DNA of 64,000 nt from an uncultured Cohaesibacter sp. (GCF_963678225.1 NZ_OY782763.1:620001-684000), one strand, 5' to 3'. Numbered from the stretch's first letter, positions 17,660 to 27,094 are shown. Made by a program: numbers and translations. The notes: a model not told the origin generated them from the sequence alone.

Positions 17660-17689
17660 GGCAAAGGCCCGAGCACGCAGACCTTTGCC
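17660..17689 (-). promoter_or_regulatory. Inverted repeat upstream of pccB
   Basis: GGCAAAGG (17660-17667) and CCTTTGCC (17682-17689) are perfect inverted repeats with a 14-nt spacer, about 100 nt upstream of the pccB start. Their TTTGC/GCAAA cores recall sites of short-chain acyl-CoA regulators, but that link is only inference. A hairpin ending the upstream ATP12 operon is the alternative, although no T-run follows. Confidence 0.4.
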
Positions 17690-17790
17690 TGCATAAGGGC
17701 TAACACATATATTTTGGAGCAAATAGCTGGCAGATCGGATGAAAGCCTGAGAGAATAGTCTTAGGCTATAAGCACGAGAGCACCAGAAAA

Positions 17791-18639
17791 TCAGGGACGC
17801 AGGGCTGTAATGACCTGAACGGCGGCTTCAAACTCCGCCCGGCGGAAAACACGGCGTTTGGTGGCTTCTTCATCCTCGCCCCAAAGCTCGATATTCCAGT
17901 CTTCATCCACCATGGCCGCATTCCACACAGCTTCCGGCTCTAGAAACCCATCCCACAGGGCAAAAGGCAACAGCGCTGAACCGGTCAATGTCATCATGCT
18001 GTGCAACGCACCAAGCTGATAGACATCCAGATCGGCCCAGAGCGCCCTCAGACGCTCTCCCATCACCGGAGACTGCTCGATAGCAAGAATGCCACTGGCC
18101 TGCACGAATCGGCCCCCAAGGGCTTCCTCGGCCCGATCCAGCACGGGATGCCAATGTTCCTTCTGTCGCTGCACCAACCGTTCCGGATGGCTCGCCGGAT
18201 AGCAAATGAAGTCATTATTGAGATAGGCGATGATTTCTTCGATGATCGCCTCGCGCGCCTCTTCAACGCCATCTACCGTGGAATTGAGAAGACGGGTCAA
18301 CGGCATCAAGGCCGGATTGATTTCCTTCTCCTGCGCGTCCCATTCGGCAACAAGGGCTTCGGCAAGCTGACGGGTGGGCACACACACGGTCTTCTTGGCC
18401 GGGCTTTTCACCTTGCGACCATCCAGCAAAACGCAATAGAGCGTTTGGCCCCCAACACCCTCACCGCTGCCCTCTTCTGTGCCAACGGAAACATCCTTGT
18501 AGAAGCGCTTGGGCAAAGCAGCCTTTGCCGCTTCTTTCGAGAGCATCATGGGATTGTCGGTGCTGTCCTTTTGTCCCGGCGCAAAATCACCAAACAGCAC
18601 GCCGAACGTTTCGCGCGAATCCTTATCCTGTTCTGCCAT
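17791..18639 (-). CDS. ATP12-family F1-ATPase assembly chaperone
   Basis: Alphaproteobacterial relative of mitochondrial Atp12, which holds the F1 alpha subunit before hexamer assembly. 282 residues, slightly longer than average. Motifs: 'KRFYKDVSVG', 'VLLDGRKVKSPAKK', 'LAEALVAEWDAQEKEINPALMPLTRL', 'DFICYPASHPERLVQRQ', and the C-terminal 'VDEDWNIELWGEDEEA'. An insertion 'GTEEGSGEGVGGQT' interrupts the first beta region. Last gene of the protease-rarA-crcB-rluC-HAD-ATP12 run, 26 nt after the HAD gene. Confidence 0.9.
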   Translation of the reverse strand: MAEQDKDSRETFGVLFGDFAPGQKDSTDNPMMLSKEAAKAALPKRFYKDVSVGTEEGSGEGVGGQTLYCVLLDGRKVKSPAKKTVCVPTRQLAEALVAEWDAQEKEINPALMPLTRLLNSTVDGVEEAREAIIEEIIAYLNNDFICYPASHPERLVQRQKEHWHPVLDRAEEALGGRFVQASGILAIEQSPVMGERLRALWADLDVYQLGALHSMMTLTGSALLPFALWDGFLEPEAVWNAAMVDEDWNIELWGEDEEATKRRVFRRAEFEAAVQVITALRP

Positions 18640-18665
18640 CAGACTGTCCCGTCAGGTTCGGAGTT

Positions 18666-19328
18666 TCAAAGACGCCCCAGCAAGGCATGCAGCGCCGGAT
18701 AATCATCGACAATATGCTCGGCCCCGGCGTCTCTCAACACGTCAGAAGTATGATAGCCCCAGCTTACGCCGATGGGGGTCACCTTGGCATTGATGGCCAT
18801 TTCCATATCGTAGCTGGTATCGCCGATCATATAGGTGTCTTCCGGACGCGCACCTGTCTGTTCCATCGCCTGCAAAATCATGCCCGGATGCGGTTTGGAA
18901 GGCGCCCGGTCGGCTGTTTGCACCGTCACAAACAGATCATGCCAGTCGTAGCAATCAAACAGATGCAATACGCCGCGATAGGCTTTGCCGGTCGCAATAC
19001 CAAGAAGCACATCCGCTTCCTTTGCCAGTGCTTCAATAGCCTCTTTCGCACCATCATAGAGCAACTCAACCGCATCTCCACTGGCCCGCTTGGCGATGAC
19101 ATAATCCTTGTAGCTTTGAACAATCGCCGCATTGGCCGCAAGGCTCAAGTCTGGTGCCAGTTTGACAATCGCTTCTGGCAGCGACAACCCGATAATAGAG
19201 CGTGTGGCGTCAGCCGTGGGCGGCTCTAGGCTATGCACGCCGAATGCATGTTCCATGCCCTCTACAATCGTATGCTGGCTATCCACCAGAGTACCGTCGC
19301 AATCAAAGATAAAGAGTTTGAGGCTCAT
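18666..19328 (-). CDS. HAD-superfamily phosphatase (phosphoglycolate phosphatase-like)
   Basis: Haloacid dehalogenase-type hydrolase, 220 residues. Motif I 'FDCDGTLVDS' (nucleophile Asp), motif II near 'LLGIATGKAYRG', the Lys in 'APSKPHPGMI' and motif IV 'MIGDTSYDMEMA' are all intact, with an alpha-helical cap between motifs I and II (subclass IA). It is likely a phosphoglycolate or similar small-phosphate phosphatase, but the substrate is not certain. ATG 19328 gives the start at the usual distance before motif I; 57 nt separate it from the upstream pseudouridine synthase. Confidence 0.88.
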   Translation of the reverse strand: MSLKLFIFDCDGTLVDSQHTIVEGMEHAFGVHSLEPPTADATRSIIGLSLPEAIVKLAPDLSLAANAAIVQSYKDYVIAKRASGDAVELLYDGAKEAIEALAKEADVLLGIATGKAYRGVLHLFDCYDWHDLFVTVQTADRAPSKPHPGMILQAMEQTGARPEDTYMIGDTSYDMEMAINAKVTPIGVSWGYHTSDVLRDAGAEHIVDDYPALHALLGRL

Positions 19329-19385
19329 GAGAGGGGCCCTCACGCTGAATGGAAACACATGTCGGAGCGAATCTTGGCAGAGCAA

Positions 19386-20399
19386 TCAGTCTTCGGAGCC
19401 GAGTTCATCCTCGATCTCTGGATCATAGGCAGACTCGTCAAAGCCCAGAAGATTCCAGCTCTGTTGCATATGGGGAGGAAGCGGCGCACTGACATCCAGT
19501 ATGCCGCCCTTCGGATGCGGAATGCGGATGCGGCGCGCATGCAGATGAAGCTTTTTCTGGATACCGCCCGGAAATTCCCAATTCTCGACGTTGAAATATT
19601 TGGGGTCTCCGACGATAGGGCATTCCATATAGGCCGTATGTACACGCAGCTGATGGGTCCGACCGGTCACCGGCTTGAGTACCAGCCAGGACATCTTCTG
19701 GCCGGAAGTTTCAACAACGGAATAATGGGTAACAGCATGCTGCGCCCCTTGATCCCCATGCCGTGCAATACGCATGCGGTCGCCATCTTCGGCCTGATAT
19801 TTGGCCAGATAGGTGGAGATGCGAGCCTGATGCGGCTTTGGCACACCACGCACCAGCGCCCAATAGGTTTTCTGGGTTGAGCGTTCGCGGAAAGCCTTGG
19901 TCAGTTCCATGGCGATGGAACGCTTGCGCGCCAGAACCAGCACGCCCGACGTGTCGCGGTCGAGCCGATGCACAAGGCGTGGCTTCTGCCCATTGCGGTC
20001 GCGCAAGGCTTCCAGCATGCCATCCACATGACGGCTCATGCCCGAGCCGCCCTGCACCGCCAAGCCTGCCGGCTTGTTGATGACAAACAGATCCTTGTCT
20101 TCGTAAAGCATGATCGACTTGAGAAATTCCCCATCATCATCCGATTCGCGTGGCATGGCGCGCTTGGGAGCAGCATTCTGGGATTTCTCATCAGTCGCCA
20201 GAGGCGGAATGCGGACTTCCTGCCCCTTCATCAGCCGCGCGTTGGTTTTCACCCGCTTGCCATCAACACGCACCTGTCCCGTGCGCAGCAATTTCTGCAA
20301 TTGGCCAAAGGAAAGCCCCGGATAATGCTCCTTGAACCAGCGGTCCAGGCGCAGCCCGTCTTCATCCCCTGTCACTTCACGAAACTGAATGGTTGCCAT
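19386..20399 (-). CDS. RluC/RluD-type 23S rRNA pseudouridine synthase
   Basis: Isomerises uridines in RNA, probably 23S rRNA. 337 residues. An N-terminal S4 RNA-binding domain (about residues 14-70, 'LRTGQVRVDGKRVKTNARL') precedes the catalytic domain with 'HRLDRDTSGVLVLAR', the Asp being catalytic, then 'YWALVRGVP', 'PVTGRTHQLRVHTAYM' and 'PIVGDPKYF'. Which RluA-group member it is cannot be fixed, although the S4 domain and length favour RluC. ATG 20399 is chosen over upstream in-frame sequence that lies in crcB. The gene starts 19 nt after crcB. Confidence 0.92.
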   Translation of the reverse strand: MATIQFREVTGDEDGLRLDRWFKEHYPGLSFGQLQKLLRTGQVRVDGKRVKTNARLMKGQEVRIPPLATDEKSQNAAPKRAMPRESDDDGEFLKSIMLYEDKDLFVINKPAGLAVQGGSGMSRHVDGMLEALRDRNGQKPRLVHRLDRDTSGVLVLARKRSIAMELTKAFRERSTQKTYWALVRGVPKPHQARISTYLAKYQAEDGDRMRIARHGDQGAQHAVTHYSVVETSGQKMSWLVLKPVTGRTHQLRVHTAYMECPIVGDPKYFNVENWEFPGGIQKKLHLHARRIRIPHPKGGILDVSAPLPPHMQQSWNLLGFDESAYDPEIEDELGSED

Positions 20400-20418
20400 T
20401 CGATCAAACTCTCTTCGT

Positions 20419-20796
20419 TCACACCAGCGCACGGGCTGCCGAGAGCCCCGCAAAGAGCGCCACAATACCGCCCGCCAGCGAGATTGCAATATAAAACAGC
20501 GCCAAACCCGACTGCCCCCGCTCGGTCATTGTCACAATGTCGAGGGAGAAGGTGGAAAAGGTGGTAAAGCCCCCCAGAAGCCCCGTCGTCAGCAGCAGGC
20601 GAATTTCCGTACTGGCGCTGAACCGAACTGCAAGAAAATGAATAAGTAGCCCCATAAAAAAGGAGCCGACAATATTACAAATCATCGTGCCATAGGGCAG
20701 CCCGCTGCCAAAAGAGCGCAACGCGGCCAAGCCAACCAGATGCCGCAGACTTGCCCCGCAAGCGCCGCCAATAGCCACAAAGATAAATTGACTCAT
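20419..20796 (-). CDS. crcB: Fluoride efflux channel CrcB (Fluc)
   Basis: Small dual-topology membrane channel exporting fluoride. 125 residues with four hydrophobic segments. Typical signatures are 'IGGACGASLRHLVGL', 'YGTMICNIVGSFFMGLL' with the conserved Asn, and 'LLLTTGLLGGFTTFSTFSLD', the phenylalanine-rich fluoride track. Its ATG overlaps the rarA stop by 4 nt (ATGA), so it is expressed with rarA rather than from a dedicated fluoride riboswitch; I see no riboswitch upstream. Confidence 0.94.
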   Translation of the reverse strand: MSQFIFVAIGGACGASLRHLVGLAALRSFGSGLPYGTMICNIVGSFFMGLLIHFLAVRFSASTEIRLLLTTGLLGGFTTFSTFSLDIVTMTERGQSGLALFYIAISLAGGIVALFAGLSAARALV

Positions 20797-22136
20797 TTGT
20801 TTCTTTCCATTCTCAATCTGGACCAATAGTCCAGACGTTTGCGCAATTCTCGCTCAAAACCGCGTTCAACCGGCTCATAAAAGACTTTCCGCCCCATAGA
20901 TTCAGGAAAATAGTCCTGTCCGGAAAAGGCATCCGGTTCATCATGGTCGTAGCGATAGCCATCGCCATAGCCCTGTTCTGCCATAAACTTGGTAGGGGCA
21001 TTGAGAATATGCTTTGGTGGAGGCAGGGAGCCTCCGCGTTTGGCTGCATCCATCGCAGCCGCAAAGGCCATGTAGCCCTTGTTTGATTTTGGTGCCGTAG
21101 CGAGATAGATCGCCAATTGCGAGAGCGCGTAATAGCCTTCGGGAGCTCCGACCAGTTGGAATGCCTCGCGGGCAGCCTGTGCTTGCACGAGCGCATTCGG
21201 GTCAGCCAGTCCGATGTCTTCGGATGCCATGACGGTCATGCGCCTGAGGATATATAACGGATCTTCCCCCGCATCAAGCATCCGGCACATATAGTAGAGC
21301 GCCGCATCCGGGTCTGAGCCGCGGATAGACTTGTGAAAGGCGGAAATCAGGTTGTAATGGCCTTCTGCCGACTTGTCATAAACCGGAGCACGCCGCTGCA
21401 GGATGCGCCCCAATTGCTCAGGTGTGAAAATCTCATCTTCCTGTGCCGCCCGCCAAACTTCCTGTGCCAAGGTCAAGGACGAGCGGCCATCGCCATCAGC
21501 CATGCGAATAAGAGCCGTTCGGGCGTCATCATCAAGCGGTAGGCGCTGCCCCAAGGCCTCTTCGGCGCGAGACAACAACTGACCAATGGCTTCATCATCA
21601 AGACTTTGAAAGGTCAGAACCTGAGAACGCGACAAAAGCGCGGCGTTGAGCTCAAAGGAGGGATTCTCCGTTGTGGCACCAACCAGCACCACCGTACCGT
21701 CTTCCATAACAGGCAGAAAGCTATCCTGCTGTGCCTTGTTGAAGCGATGGATCTCGTCGACAAACAACAGTGTCGTCTTGCCCATCCGGCGCCTGTCACG
21801 AGCGGCTTCAAACACTTTCTTGAGGTCGGAAACACCAGAGAAAATCGCCGAGATCTGCTCGAAGTGAAGATCCGTCCCATCCGCCAGAAGCCGCGCGACC
21901 GTCGTTTTGCCAGTGCCCGGTGGTCCCCACAGGATGAGGCATCCCAGTGATCCGCTTTTCAGCATGCGTGTCAGGGTGCCATCGGGCCCCACCAGATGCT
22001 GTTGTCCAACGACGTCTGCCAGTTGCCTCGGACGCAGCAAATCAGCAAGAGGCCGGGAAGCTCCCTCCCCGGTCTCATCACCTTTTCCGGCAGAGCTGGA
22101 AACCTCCAGCCCTGCATTTTCAAACAAATTGCTCAC
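20793..22136 (-). CDS. rarA: Replication-associated recombination protein A (RarA/MgsA)
   Basis: AAA+ ATPase related to clamp loaders and RuvB, acting at stalled replication forks. 447 residues. Walker A is 'GPPGTGKTT', Walker B 'LLFVDEIHRFNKAQQ', sensor 'LVGATTENPSFELN', and the C-terminal tetramerisation region has 'HYNLISAFHKSIRGSDPDAALYY' and 'RKVFYEP'. GTG 22136 is the best start: it lies 7 nt after the protease stop, with GAG-rich sequence upstream, and gives the family length. Longer frames run into the protease gene. Confidence 0.93.
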   Translation of the reverse strand: MSNLFENAGLEVSSSAGKGDETGEGASRPLADLLRPRQLADVVGQQHLVGPDGTLTRMLKSGSLGCLILWGPPGTGKTTVARLLADGTDLHFEQISAIFSGVSDLKKVFEAARDRRRMGKTTLLFVDEIHRFNKAQQDSFLPVMEDGTVVLVGATTENPSFELNAALLSRSQVLTFQSLDDEAIGQLLSRAEEALGQRLPLDDDARTALIRMADGDGRSSLTLAQEVWRAAQEDEIFTPEQLGRILQRRAPVYDKSAEGHYNLISAFHKSIRGSDPDAALYYMCRMLDAGEDPLYILRRMTVMASEDIGLADPNALVQAQAAREAFQLVGAPEGYYALSQLAIYLATAPKSNKGYMAFAAAMDAAKRGGSLPPPKHILNAPTKFMAEQGYGDGYRYDHDEPDAFSGQDYFPESMGRKVFYEPVERGFERELRKRLDYWSRLRMERNK

Positions 22137-22143
22137 TTCAATC

Positions 22144-23613
22144 TCAACTGATTGTCGTCTTGATGAGCTTGCCGTCGCGTTGGATCTCGAGCCGCCAGAG
22201 GCGGAACTCCTGATTGGAAAGCGTTTCCAGATCCTTGGTGTTGCGGACGACCTGCCCGTTGACCTTTCGAATAACGTCCCCGATCTTAAGGCCAAGACGC
22301 TCTGATGTCGTGCCATTTCTTACACCGGAAATGACTACACCTTTAAGGCCGCTGTCAACTCCCAATTCCTGAGCAACCAGGGGCGAAAGGTTAAGTACCG
22401 TAGCACCATCGAAGGGCGAATAGCCCTCAATATAGCGCTCGTCTCTGGGTGGCTTCTCTGGTGCAGCCGCAGCCTTCATCACGATGGTGCGGGCGCCACC
22501 CTGCCGGACGACATCCAGCGACACATCAGAGCCAAGCGGCACAGTGGCAAATCGATAGCCAAAGGCATCCGGACTATCGACATCCTTGCCGTTGACCTTG
22601 AGAATCAGATCGCCGACTTCCAGACCGGCAGCTTCAGCCGGACTATCCGCATAAATCTCGGTGACCAGCACCCCTTGCGGACGATCAAGGCCCAGACCGG
22701 ACGCAATATCGGAGCTAACCAGCTGCAAGCTACCGCCGAACCAGGCTCGCTGCACTGCTTTGCCAGAAATAGCAGCATCGGCCACCAACTTGACCATATT
22801 GGCAGGAATGGCGAAACCGATCCCATTGGACCCACCCGAGCGGGTATAGATTGAGCTGTTGATGCCCACCAACTGCCCCTGCATGTTGACCAGAGCCCCG
22901 CCAGAGTTGCCCGGGTTGATGGCTGCGTCAGTCTGCACGAAATAGCTATAATCGGAGGCACCGACCTGCGTTCGCGCAACCGCGGAGACAATGCCGCTCG
23001 TCACAGTCTGCCCCACGCCAAAGGGGTTACCGATTGCCAAGACCAGATCGCCAACCTGGGTATCATCCGAATCGGCAAATTCCAGATGAGGCAGATCGCC
23101 TTTCAGGTCGCGGACCTTCAGAATGGCCAGATCTGTCTTTTCGTCATCCAGCACCACATCGGCTTCAAACTCGGTGCGGTCGGCCAGCGCCACCTTCACC
23201 TCGGTTGCCCCATCAATGACATGGTGGTTGGTGACAATGACACCCGTATGGTCCACAATCACGCCAGAGCCAAGCGACCGCTCAACCCGCTCGCGTGGTG
23301 CGCCGAAACCGCCCTGCCCGAAAAATCGTTCAAAGAATGGATCGTTGAAGAAGGGCGAACGGCTTCGGGTCACCACCTTACGCGTAGCATAAACGTTGAC
23401 CACCGCTGGCGCGGCCTCTTTGACCAGAGGCGAAAAGCTAAGCTGCATTTCCGCCTTACTGGCGGGAACACGATCAACAACCTGAGTAAGTTTTGGCGGC
23501 TCAACCTTATCTGCGGCATTGGACGATGGCACGAAATCTCGCGCCAGATATCCCCCACCTGCCGCGATGAGCAAAACGGCGAGTGTTGCCATCCCTTTTC
23601 GCGAAATCATCAT
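22144..23613 (-). CDS. Do-family periplasmic serine protease (DegP/DegQ/MucD-like)
   Basis: Trypsin-like HtrA protease and chaperone for envelope quality control. 489 residues. An N-terminal signal sequence or anchor (about residues 7-24) leads into the protease domain, with the catalytic triad His in 'VTNHHVID', Asp in 'DEKTDLAILK' and Ser in 'NPGNSGGALVN'. Two PDZ domains follow ('GVLVTEIYADSPAEAAGL' and 'GVVISGVRNGTTSERLGL'). First gene of a six-gene minus-strand run. A 7-bp hairpin (23641-23647 with 23652-23658) lies in its 5' leader. Confidence 0.93.
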   Translation of the reverse strand: MMISRKGMATLAVLLIAAGGGYLARDFVPSSNAADKVEPPKLTQVVDRVPASKAEMQLSFSPLVKEAAPAVVNVYATRKVVTRSRSPFFNDPFFERFFGQGGFGAPRERVERSLGSGVIVDHTGVIVTNHHVIDGATEVKVALADRTEFEADVVLDDEKTDLAILKVRDLKGDLPHLEFADSDDTQVGDLVLAIGNPFGVGQTVTSGIVSAVARTQVGASDYSYFVQTDAAINPGNSGGALVNMQGQLVGINSSIYTRSGGSNGIGFAIPANMVKLVADAAISGKAVQRAWFGGSLQLVSSDIASGLGLDRPQGVLVTEIYADSPAEAAGLEVGDLILKVNGKDVDSPDAFGYRFATVPLGSDVSLDVVRQGGARTIVMKAAAAPEKPPRDERYIEGYSPFDGATVLNLSPLVAQELGVDSGLKGVVISGVRNGTTSERLGLKIGDVIRKVNGQVVRNTKDLETLSNQEFRLWRLEIQRDGKLIKTTIS

Positions 23614-23911
23614 AAAACCTCATTTTTTCAAGGAATAGGTCCTTCAGATCGCTGAAGGAAAAATCTCTACCCGAAAGATAGGCATATGAGCGGGCAGAAT
23701 TAAGATCTGATTGCGCCCATTTTCAACCATTGCCAAGATTTAATCAAATAGGGTGCTAAACGCTGTCGACCGCCTAAGCTTGTAGACGAGAGACATAAAG
23801 ATTGCGAAGTTCGCCAGGCCAGAAAAGGGCGGCACGAAGCCACCCTTTCAAAACTCGTGAGACTGCGACAGGACTTCACGACATCTGAAACATCTGAACA
23901 GAGGCCAGACC
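23614..23911. other. Upstream region of the Do protease
   Basis: 298 bp between the protease start and a membrane protein gene on the same strand. It holds a perfect CCTTCAG/CTGAAGG hairpin (23641-23658). A weak promoter match, TTGAAA-N17-TTAATT on the minus strand, lies around 23690-23735. No convincing ORF or RNA gene is seen. Confidence 0.4.
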
Positions 23912-24412
23912 TCACCATCTGAAACGCAGTATCTGTTTCTTTCCGCTGATCAGATATAAGCCAAACCCAATTTTTACAAGGCAGATGATCAAACTGCTCG
24001 CCAACGCCATATTTGCGTCGCGCCACAAGTAAGGCACACCACGCAAACTCAACGCAACAATAGAGCTGATTAAGTCCAACAGACCAATGGCAGCGAAGCT
24101 AATGCCGGTCATCAGAAGGGCAATAACAAACAACTTCCTTAAAGCGATCGATGGACTTTCCTTTTCGTCTGAAACCTCGCCCGGTATCAGCACTTTTGCG
24201 CATTTACAAGGAAAAATTACAAAAAGAAATCCAATGATCAAGCTAAGACCAGATAGAACAAAAGCAAGGCCTAGTGTCGGCAAACTAGCAAAATCATTTA
24301 AGCTAGTGCGAACCAGAAGCAAAAAAAACGAACCATGCTCTAGATAGAAGAACACAAGAAAAGAGATACCAGAGAGTCTAATAATAAAAGCTGAAAGTTG
24401 TAAATAGGACAT
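23912..24412 (-). CDS. Uncharacterised four-helix membrane protein
   Basis: Not recognised. 166 residues with four strongly hydrophobic segments (about 5-34, 47-71, 89-121 and 135-159), a Cys-X-Cys at the end of helix 2 ('FPCKCAK') and a basic C-terminus. No signal peptide beyond helix 1 and no catalytic motif. The DNA is visibly more AT-rich than its neighbours and the ribosome-binding site is poor, which suggests recent acquisition or a fast-evolving gene. It sits downstream of the rplQ terminator and upstream of the protease operon. Confidence 0.55.
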   Translation of the reverse strand: MSYLQLSAFIIRLSGISFLVFFYLEHGSFFLLLVRTSLNDFASLPTLGLAFVLSGLSLIIGFLFVIFPCKCAKVLIPGEVSDEKESPSIALRKLFVIALLMTGISFAAIGLLDLISSIVALSLRGVPYLWRDANMALASSLIICLVKIGFGLYLISGKKQILRFRW

Positions 24413-24424
24413 CTAATCTACCAA

Positions 24425-24456
24425 ACAAAAAAGGGGTAGTCTTGAGACTACCCCTT
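24425..24456 (-). terminator. Terminator of the alpha ribosomal operon
   Basis: On the minus strand, AAGGGGTAGTC and GACTACCCCTT (24431-24456) form a stem with a tight loop, followed by six or more T's. It lies 25 nt after the rplQ stop. Confidence 0.9.
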
Positions 24457-24481
24457 TAAATGTCATTGTTCAACGCAGGAC

Positions 24482-24901
24482 TTACGCCGCGTCTTCCACA
24501 TCGACCTCAGCGGTAGGACCGGAATCCTTACCGCGTGCTTCCGGATCACGGTCAACAAGCTCGATGACAGCCATCGGAGCGTTGTCGCCATAACGGAAAC
24601 CGGCTTTGAGTACGCGGGTGTAACCACCTTTGCGTTCTTCGTAGCGTGGGCCAAGCGTTTCAAACAGCTTTGCAACCATATCTTTGTCGCGAATCTGAGA
24701 GATAGCCTGACGACGCGCATGAAGATCGCCACGTTTAGCTAGAGTGATGAGTTTGTCTGCAATCGGCTTCAGTTCTTTAGCCTTAGGCAGAGTGGTAACA
24801 ATTTGCTCATGTTTGATCAAAGCTGCTGCCATGTTGGCGAACATTGCTTTGCGATGAGAAGCGGTGCGATTGAGCTTGCGACCTGATTTGCCGTGGCGCA
24901 T
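24482..24901 (-). CDS. rplQ: 50S ribosomal protein L17
   Basis: Large-subunit protein near the exit tunnel. 139 residues; starts '[19 protein letters not shown]', the family signature. The C-terminal extension beyond residue 120 is acidic ('DVEDAA'), as in other alphaproteobacteria. Last gene of the alpha operon, 44 nt after rpoA, with a strong terminator downstream. Confidence 0.97.
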   Translation of the reverse strand: MRHGKSGRKLNRTASHRKAMFANMAAALIKHEQIVTTLPKAKELKPIADKLITLAKRGDLHARRQAISQIRDKDMVAKLFETLGPRYEERKGGYTRVLKAGFRYGDNAPMAVIELVDRDPEARGKDSGPTAEVDVEDAA

Positions 24902-24945
24902 TGCCCTCTCCTTTACTCTATCCGACGGTTACAAACCGCTGGTGA

Positions 24946-25962
24946 TTAATACTGATCTTCGTAGCGCTTTGCGAGATCGTCGATATTTTCAGGCGGCCAA
25001 GCCTGAACTTCCATGCCAAGATGCAGACCCATCTGAGCAAGGACTTCCTTGATCTCGTTAAGCGACTTGCGCCCAAAGTTCGGAGTGCGAAGCATTTCCG
25101 CTTCCGTCTTCTGGATAAGATCGCCGATGTAAACAATGTTGTCGTTTTTCAGGCAGTTTGCAGAACGGACAGACAGTTCCAACTCGTCCACTTTCTTGAG
25201 AAGTGCCGGGTTGAAAGCCAACTCCTGTGTCTGTTCCTGAACAACTTCCTTCTCTGGCTCTTCGAAATTGACGAAGATAGACAGCTGGTCCTGCAGAATG
25301 CGTGCAGCATAAGCCACAGCGTCTTCAGGTTTGACCGAGCCATCGGTTTCGATCGTCATCGTCAACTTATCAAAGTCGAGGTCCTGACCCTGACGGGTAT
25401 TCTCAACATTGTAAGCAACGCGTTTGACCGGAGAATAGAGGCTGTCCACCGGAATAAGACCGATAGGAGCATCATCTGGGCGGTTCTGAGTCGCAGTCAC
25501 ATAGCCCTTACCGCTATCAACGGTAAATTCCATGCGCAATTCTGCACCCACGTCAAGCGTGCAAAGTGGCAGCTCAGGGTTCAGAATTTCGACGTCCCCG
25601 ACAACCTGAATGTCGCCAGCCCGAACAACACCTGGACCTTCTTTACGAAGCACCATGCGTTTCGGACCTTCCCCTTCCATGCGCAGAGAGATCTCTTTAA
25701 CGTTCAGGATCAGATCCGTTACGTCTTCGCGAACACCTGCAATAGAAGAGAATTCATGCAACACACCATCAATCTGGATGGAGGTTACCGCTGCACCCTG
25801 CAAGGATGAAAGCAGAACACGACGCAGGGCATTGCCCAAAGTCATGCCAAAGCCACGTTCCAGAGGCTCGGCAACCACTTTGGCGACACGCAATTCGTCG
25901 TCACCAGGGGTGATTTCGAGTTTGGTTGGCTTGATGAGTTCCTGCCAGTTTTTCTGAATCAC
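24946..25962 (-). CDS. rpoA: RNA polymerase alpha subunit
   Basis: Scaffold of RNA polymerase assembly, whose C-terminal domain contacts UP elements and activators. 338 residues. The N-terminal dimerisation domain has '[22 protein letters not shown]', and the C-terminal domain has '[15 protein letters not shown]' and '[17 protein letters not shown]' (DNA-contact helices). 75 nt after rpsK. rpsD, which precedes rpoA in gamma-proteobacteria, is absent here, as is normal for this class. Confidence 0.98.
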   Translation of the reverse strand: MIQKNWQELIKPTKLEITPGDDELRVAKVVAEPLERGFGMTLGNALRRVLLSSLQGAAVTSIQIDGVLHEFSSIAGVREDVTDLILNVKEISLRMEGEGPKRMVLRKEGPGVVRAGDIQVVGDVEILNPELPLCTLDVGAELRMEFTVDSGKGYVTATQNRPDDAPIGLIPVDSLYSPVKRVAYNVENTRQGQDLDFDKLTMTIETDGSVKPEDAVAYAARILQDQLSIFVNFEEPEKEVVQEQTQELAFNPALLKKVDELELSVRSANCLKNDNIVYIGDLIQKTEAEMLRTPNFGRKSLNEIKEVLAQMGLHLGMEVQAWPPENIDDLAKRYEDQY

Positions 25963-26037
25963 GTCTCAACCCTTTCTTGTTTCGGGGCGACACCCCGCAA
26001 AATCCTGCATTGGACTTGCAGGGAACCTGAATTACAA

Positions 26038-26427
26038 TTAGACGCGACGACGCTTGCGCGGACGACAACCATTGTGCGGGATTGGGGACACGTCACGGAT
26101 GGACGTAATAGTAAAGCCCGCTGCCTGCAAAGCACGAAGTGCGGATTCACGCCCTGAACCAGGACCGCGAACTTCAACTTCGAGAGTTTTCATGCCATGT
26201 TCGGCAGCTTTTTTACCTGCATCTTCACCAGCCATCTGAGCGGCGAACGGGGTTGACTTACGAGAGCCCTTGAACCCCATAGCACCAGCTGAAGACCAGG
26301 AGATAGTATTCCCCTGAGCGTCAGAGATGGTGATCATGGTGTTGTTGAAGGTTGAATTCACATGCGCTACGCCAGACGTAATATTTTTACGTTCGCGACG
26401 CTTAACGCGCGAGGCATCTTTAGCCAT
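26038..26427 (-). CDS. rpsK: 30S ribosomal protein S11
   Basis: Platform protein of the small subunit that helps select correct codon pairing. 129 residues. Signatures are '[19 protein letters not shown]', '[14 protein letters not shown]' and the C-terminal '[20 protein letters not shown]'. 54 nt after rpsM and 75 nt before rpoA. Confidence 0.98.
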   Translation of the reverse strand: MAKDASRVKRRERKNITSGVAHVNSTFNNTMITISDAQGNTISWSSAGAMGFKGSRKSTPFAAQMAGEDAGKKAAEHGMKTLEVEVRGPGSGRESALRALQAAGFTITSIRDVSPIPHNGCRPRKRRRV

Positions 26428-26481
26428 ATTTTACCTCGATCTCTACACCGCCGTGATACCAGCGGCTCCACCGGACGTGGA

Positions 26482-26850
26482 TTATTTCTTTTTACCAGCG
26501 ATCGCTTTTGCAGGACCCTTGCGGGTACGAGCGTTGGTGTGTGTGCGCTGACCGCGAACAGGCAGGCCACGACGATGGCGCAGGCCACGGTAGCAAGCCA
26601 GATCCATGAGGCGCTTGATGTTCATCGACGTCTGACGACGCAGATCACCTTCCACGGTGTAACCGGCATCGATCACTTCGCGGATTTTCAGGACTTCAGC
26701 ATCAGACAGTTCGTTGACACGACGCTCAGGAGCAATGTTGACTTGTTCAACAATTTCCTTGGCGAACTTCGGGCCAATGCCATGGATATATTGAAGCGCG
26801 ATGATGACGCGCTTGTTCGTCGGTATATTGACGCCAGCAATACGGGCCAC
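26482..26850 (-). CDS. rpsM: 30S ribosomal protein S13
   Basis: Head protein of the small subunit that contacts L5 and the P-site tRNA. 122 residues. '[13 protein letters not shown]', the helix-hairpin '[13 protein letters not shown]', and '[15 protein letters not shown]' with a basic tail '[11 protein letters not shown]' identify it. First gene of the alpha operon, after a 420-nt gap that holds its promoter. Confidence 0.98.
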   Translation of the reverse strand: MARIAGVNIPTNKRVIIALQYIHGIGPKFAKEIVEQVNIAPERRVNELSDAEVLKIREVIDAGYTVEGDLRRQTSMNIKRLMDLACYRGLRHRRGLPVRGQRTHTNARTRKGPAKAIAGKKK

Positions 26851-27094
26851 GTCTAATCTCCTCGTTACAGCGAACAGTTACCTAGTTAGCTGCAGACTGT
26901 TGGACATCCCCTCCCCATCCTTAGCCCGAGGGCTTAATGGTAGGAGACAGTTTTCTTCATTTTTGGTTTGACCTCCATTTGGTCACAAGACCGGAGAGCA
27001 AACTATGTATGCGCCTGAGAACAGCACGCAAAAATGTGCTCGAAAGCTTCGGGCCTCCGAACACTGCCACGTAACAAAACGTGATTAGCGCCGG

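Noticed and set aside
23700-24026. Minus-strand ORF of 108 codons between the protease and the membrane protein
   Set aside because: It overlaps the membrane protein gene out of frame, begins in weak context, and its product resembles nothing known.
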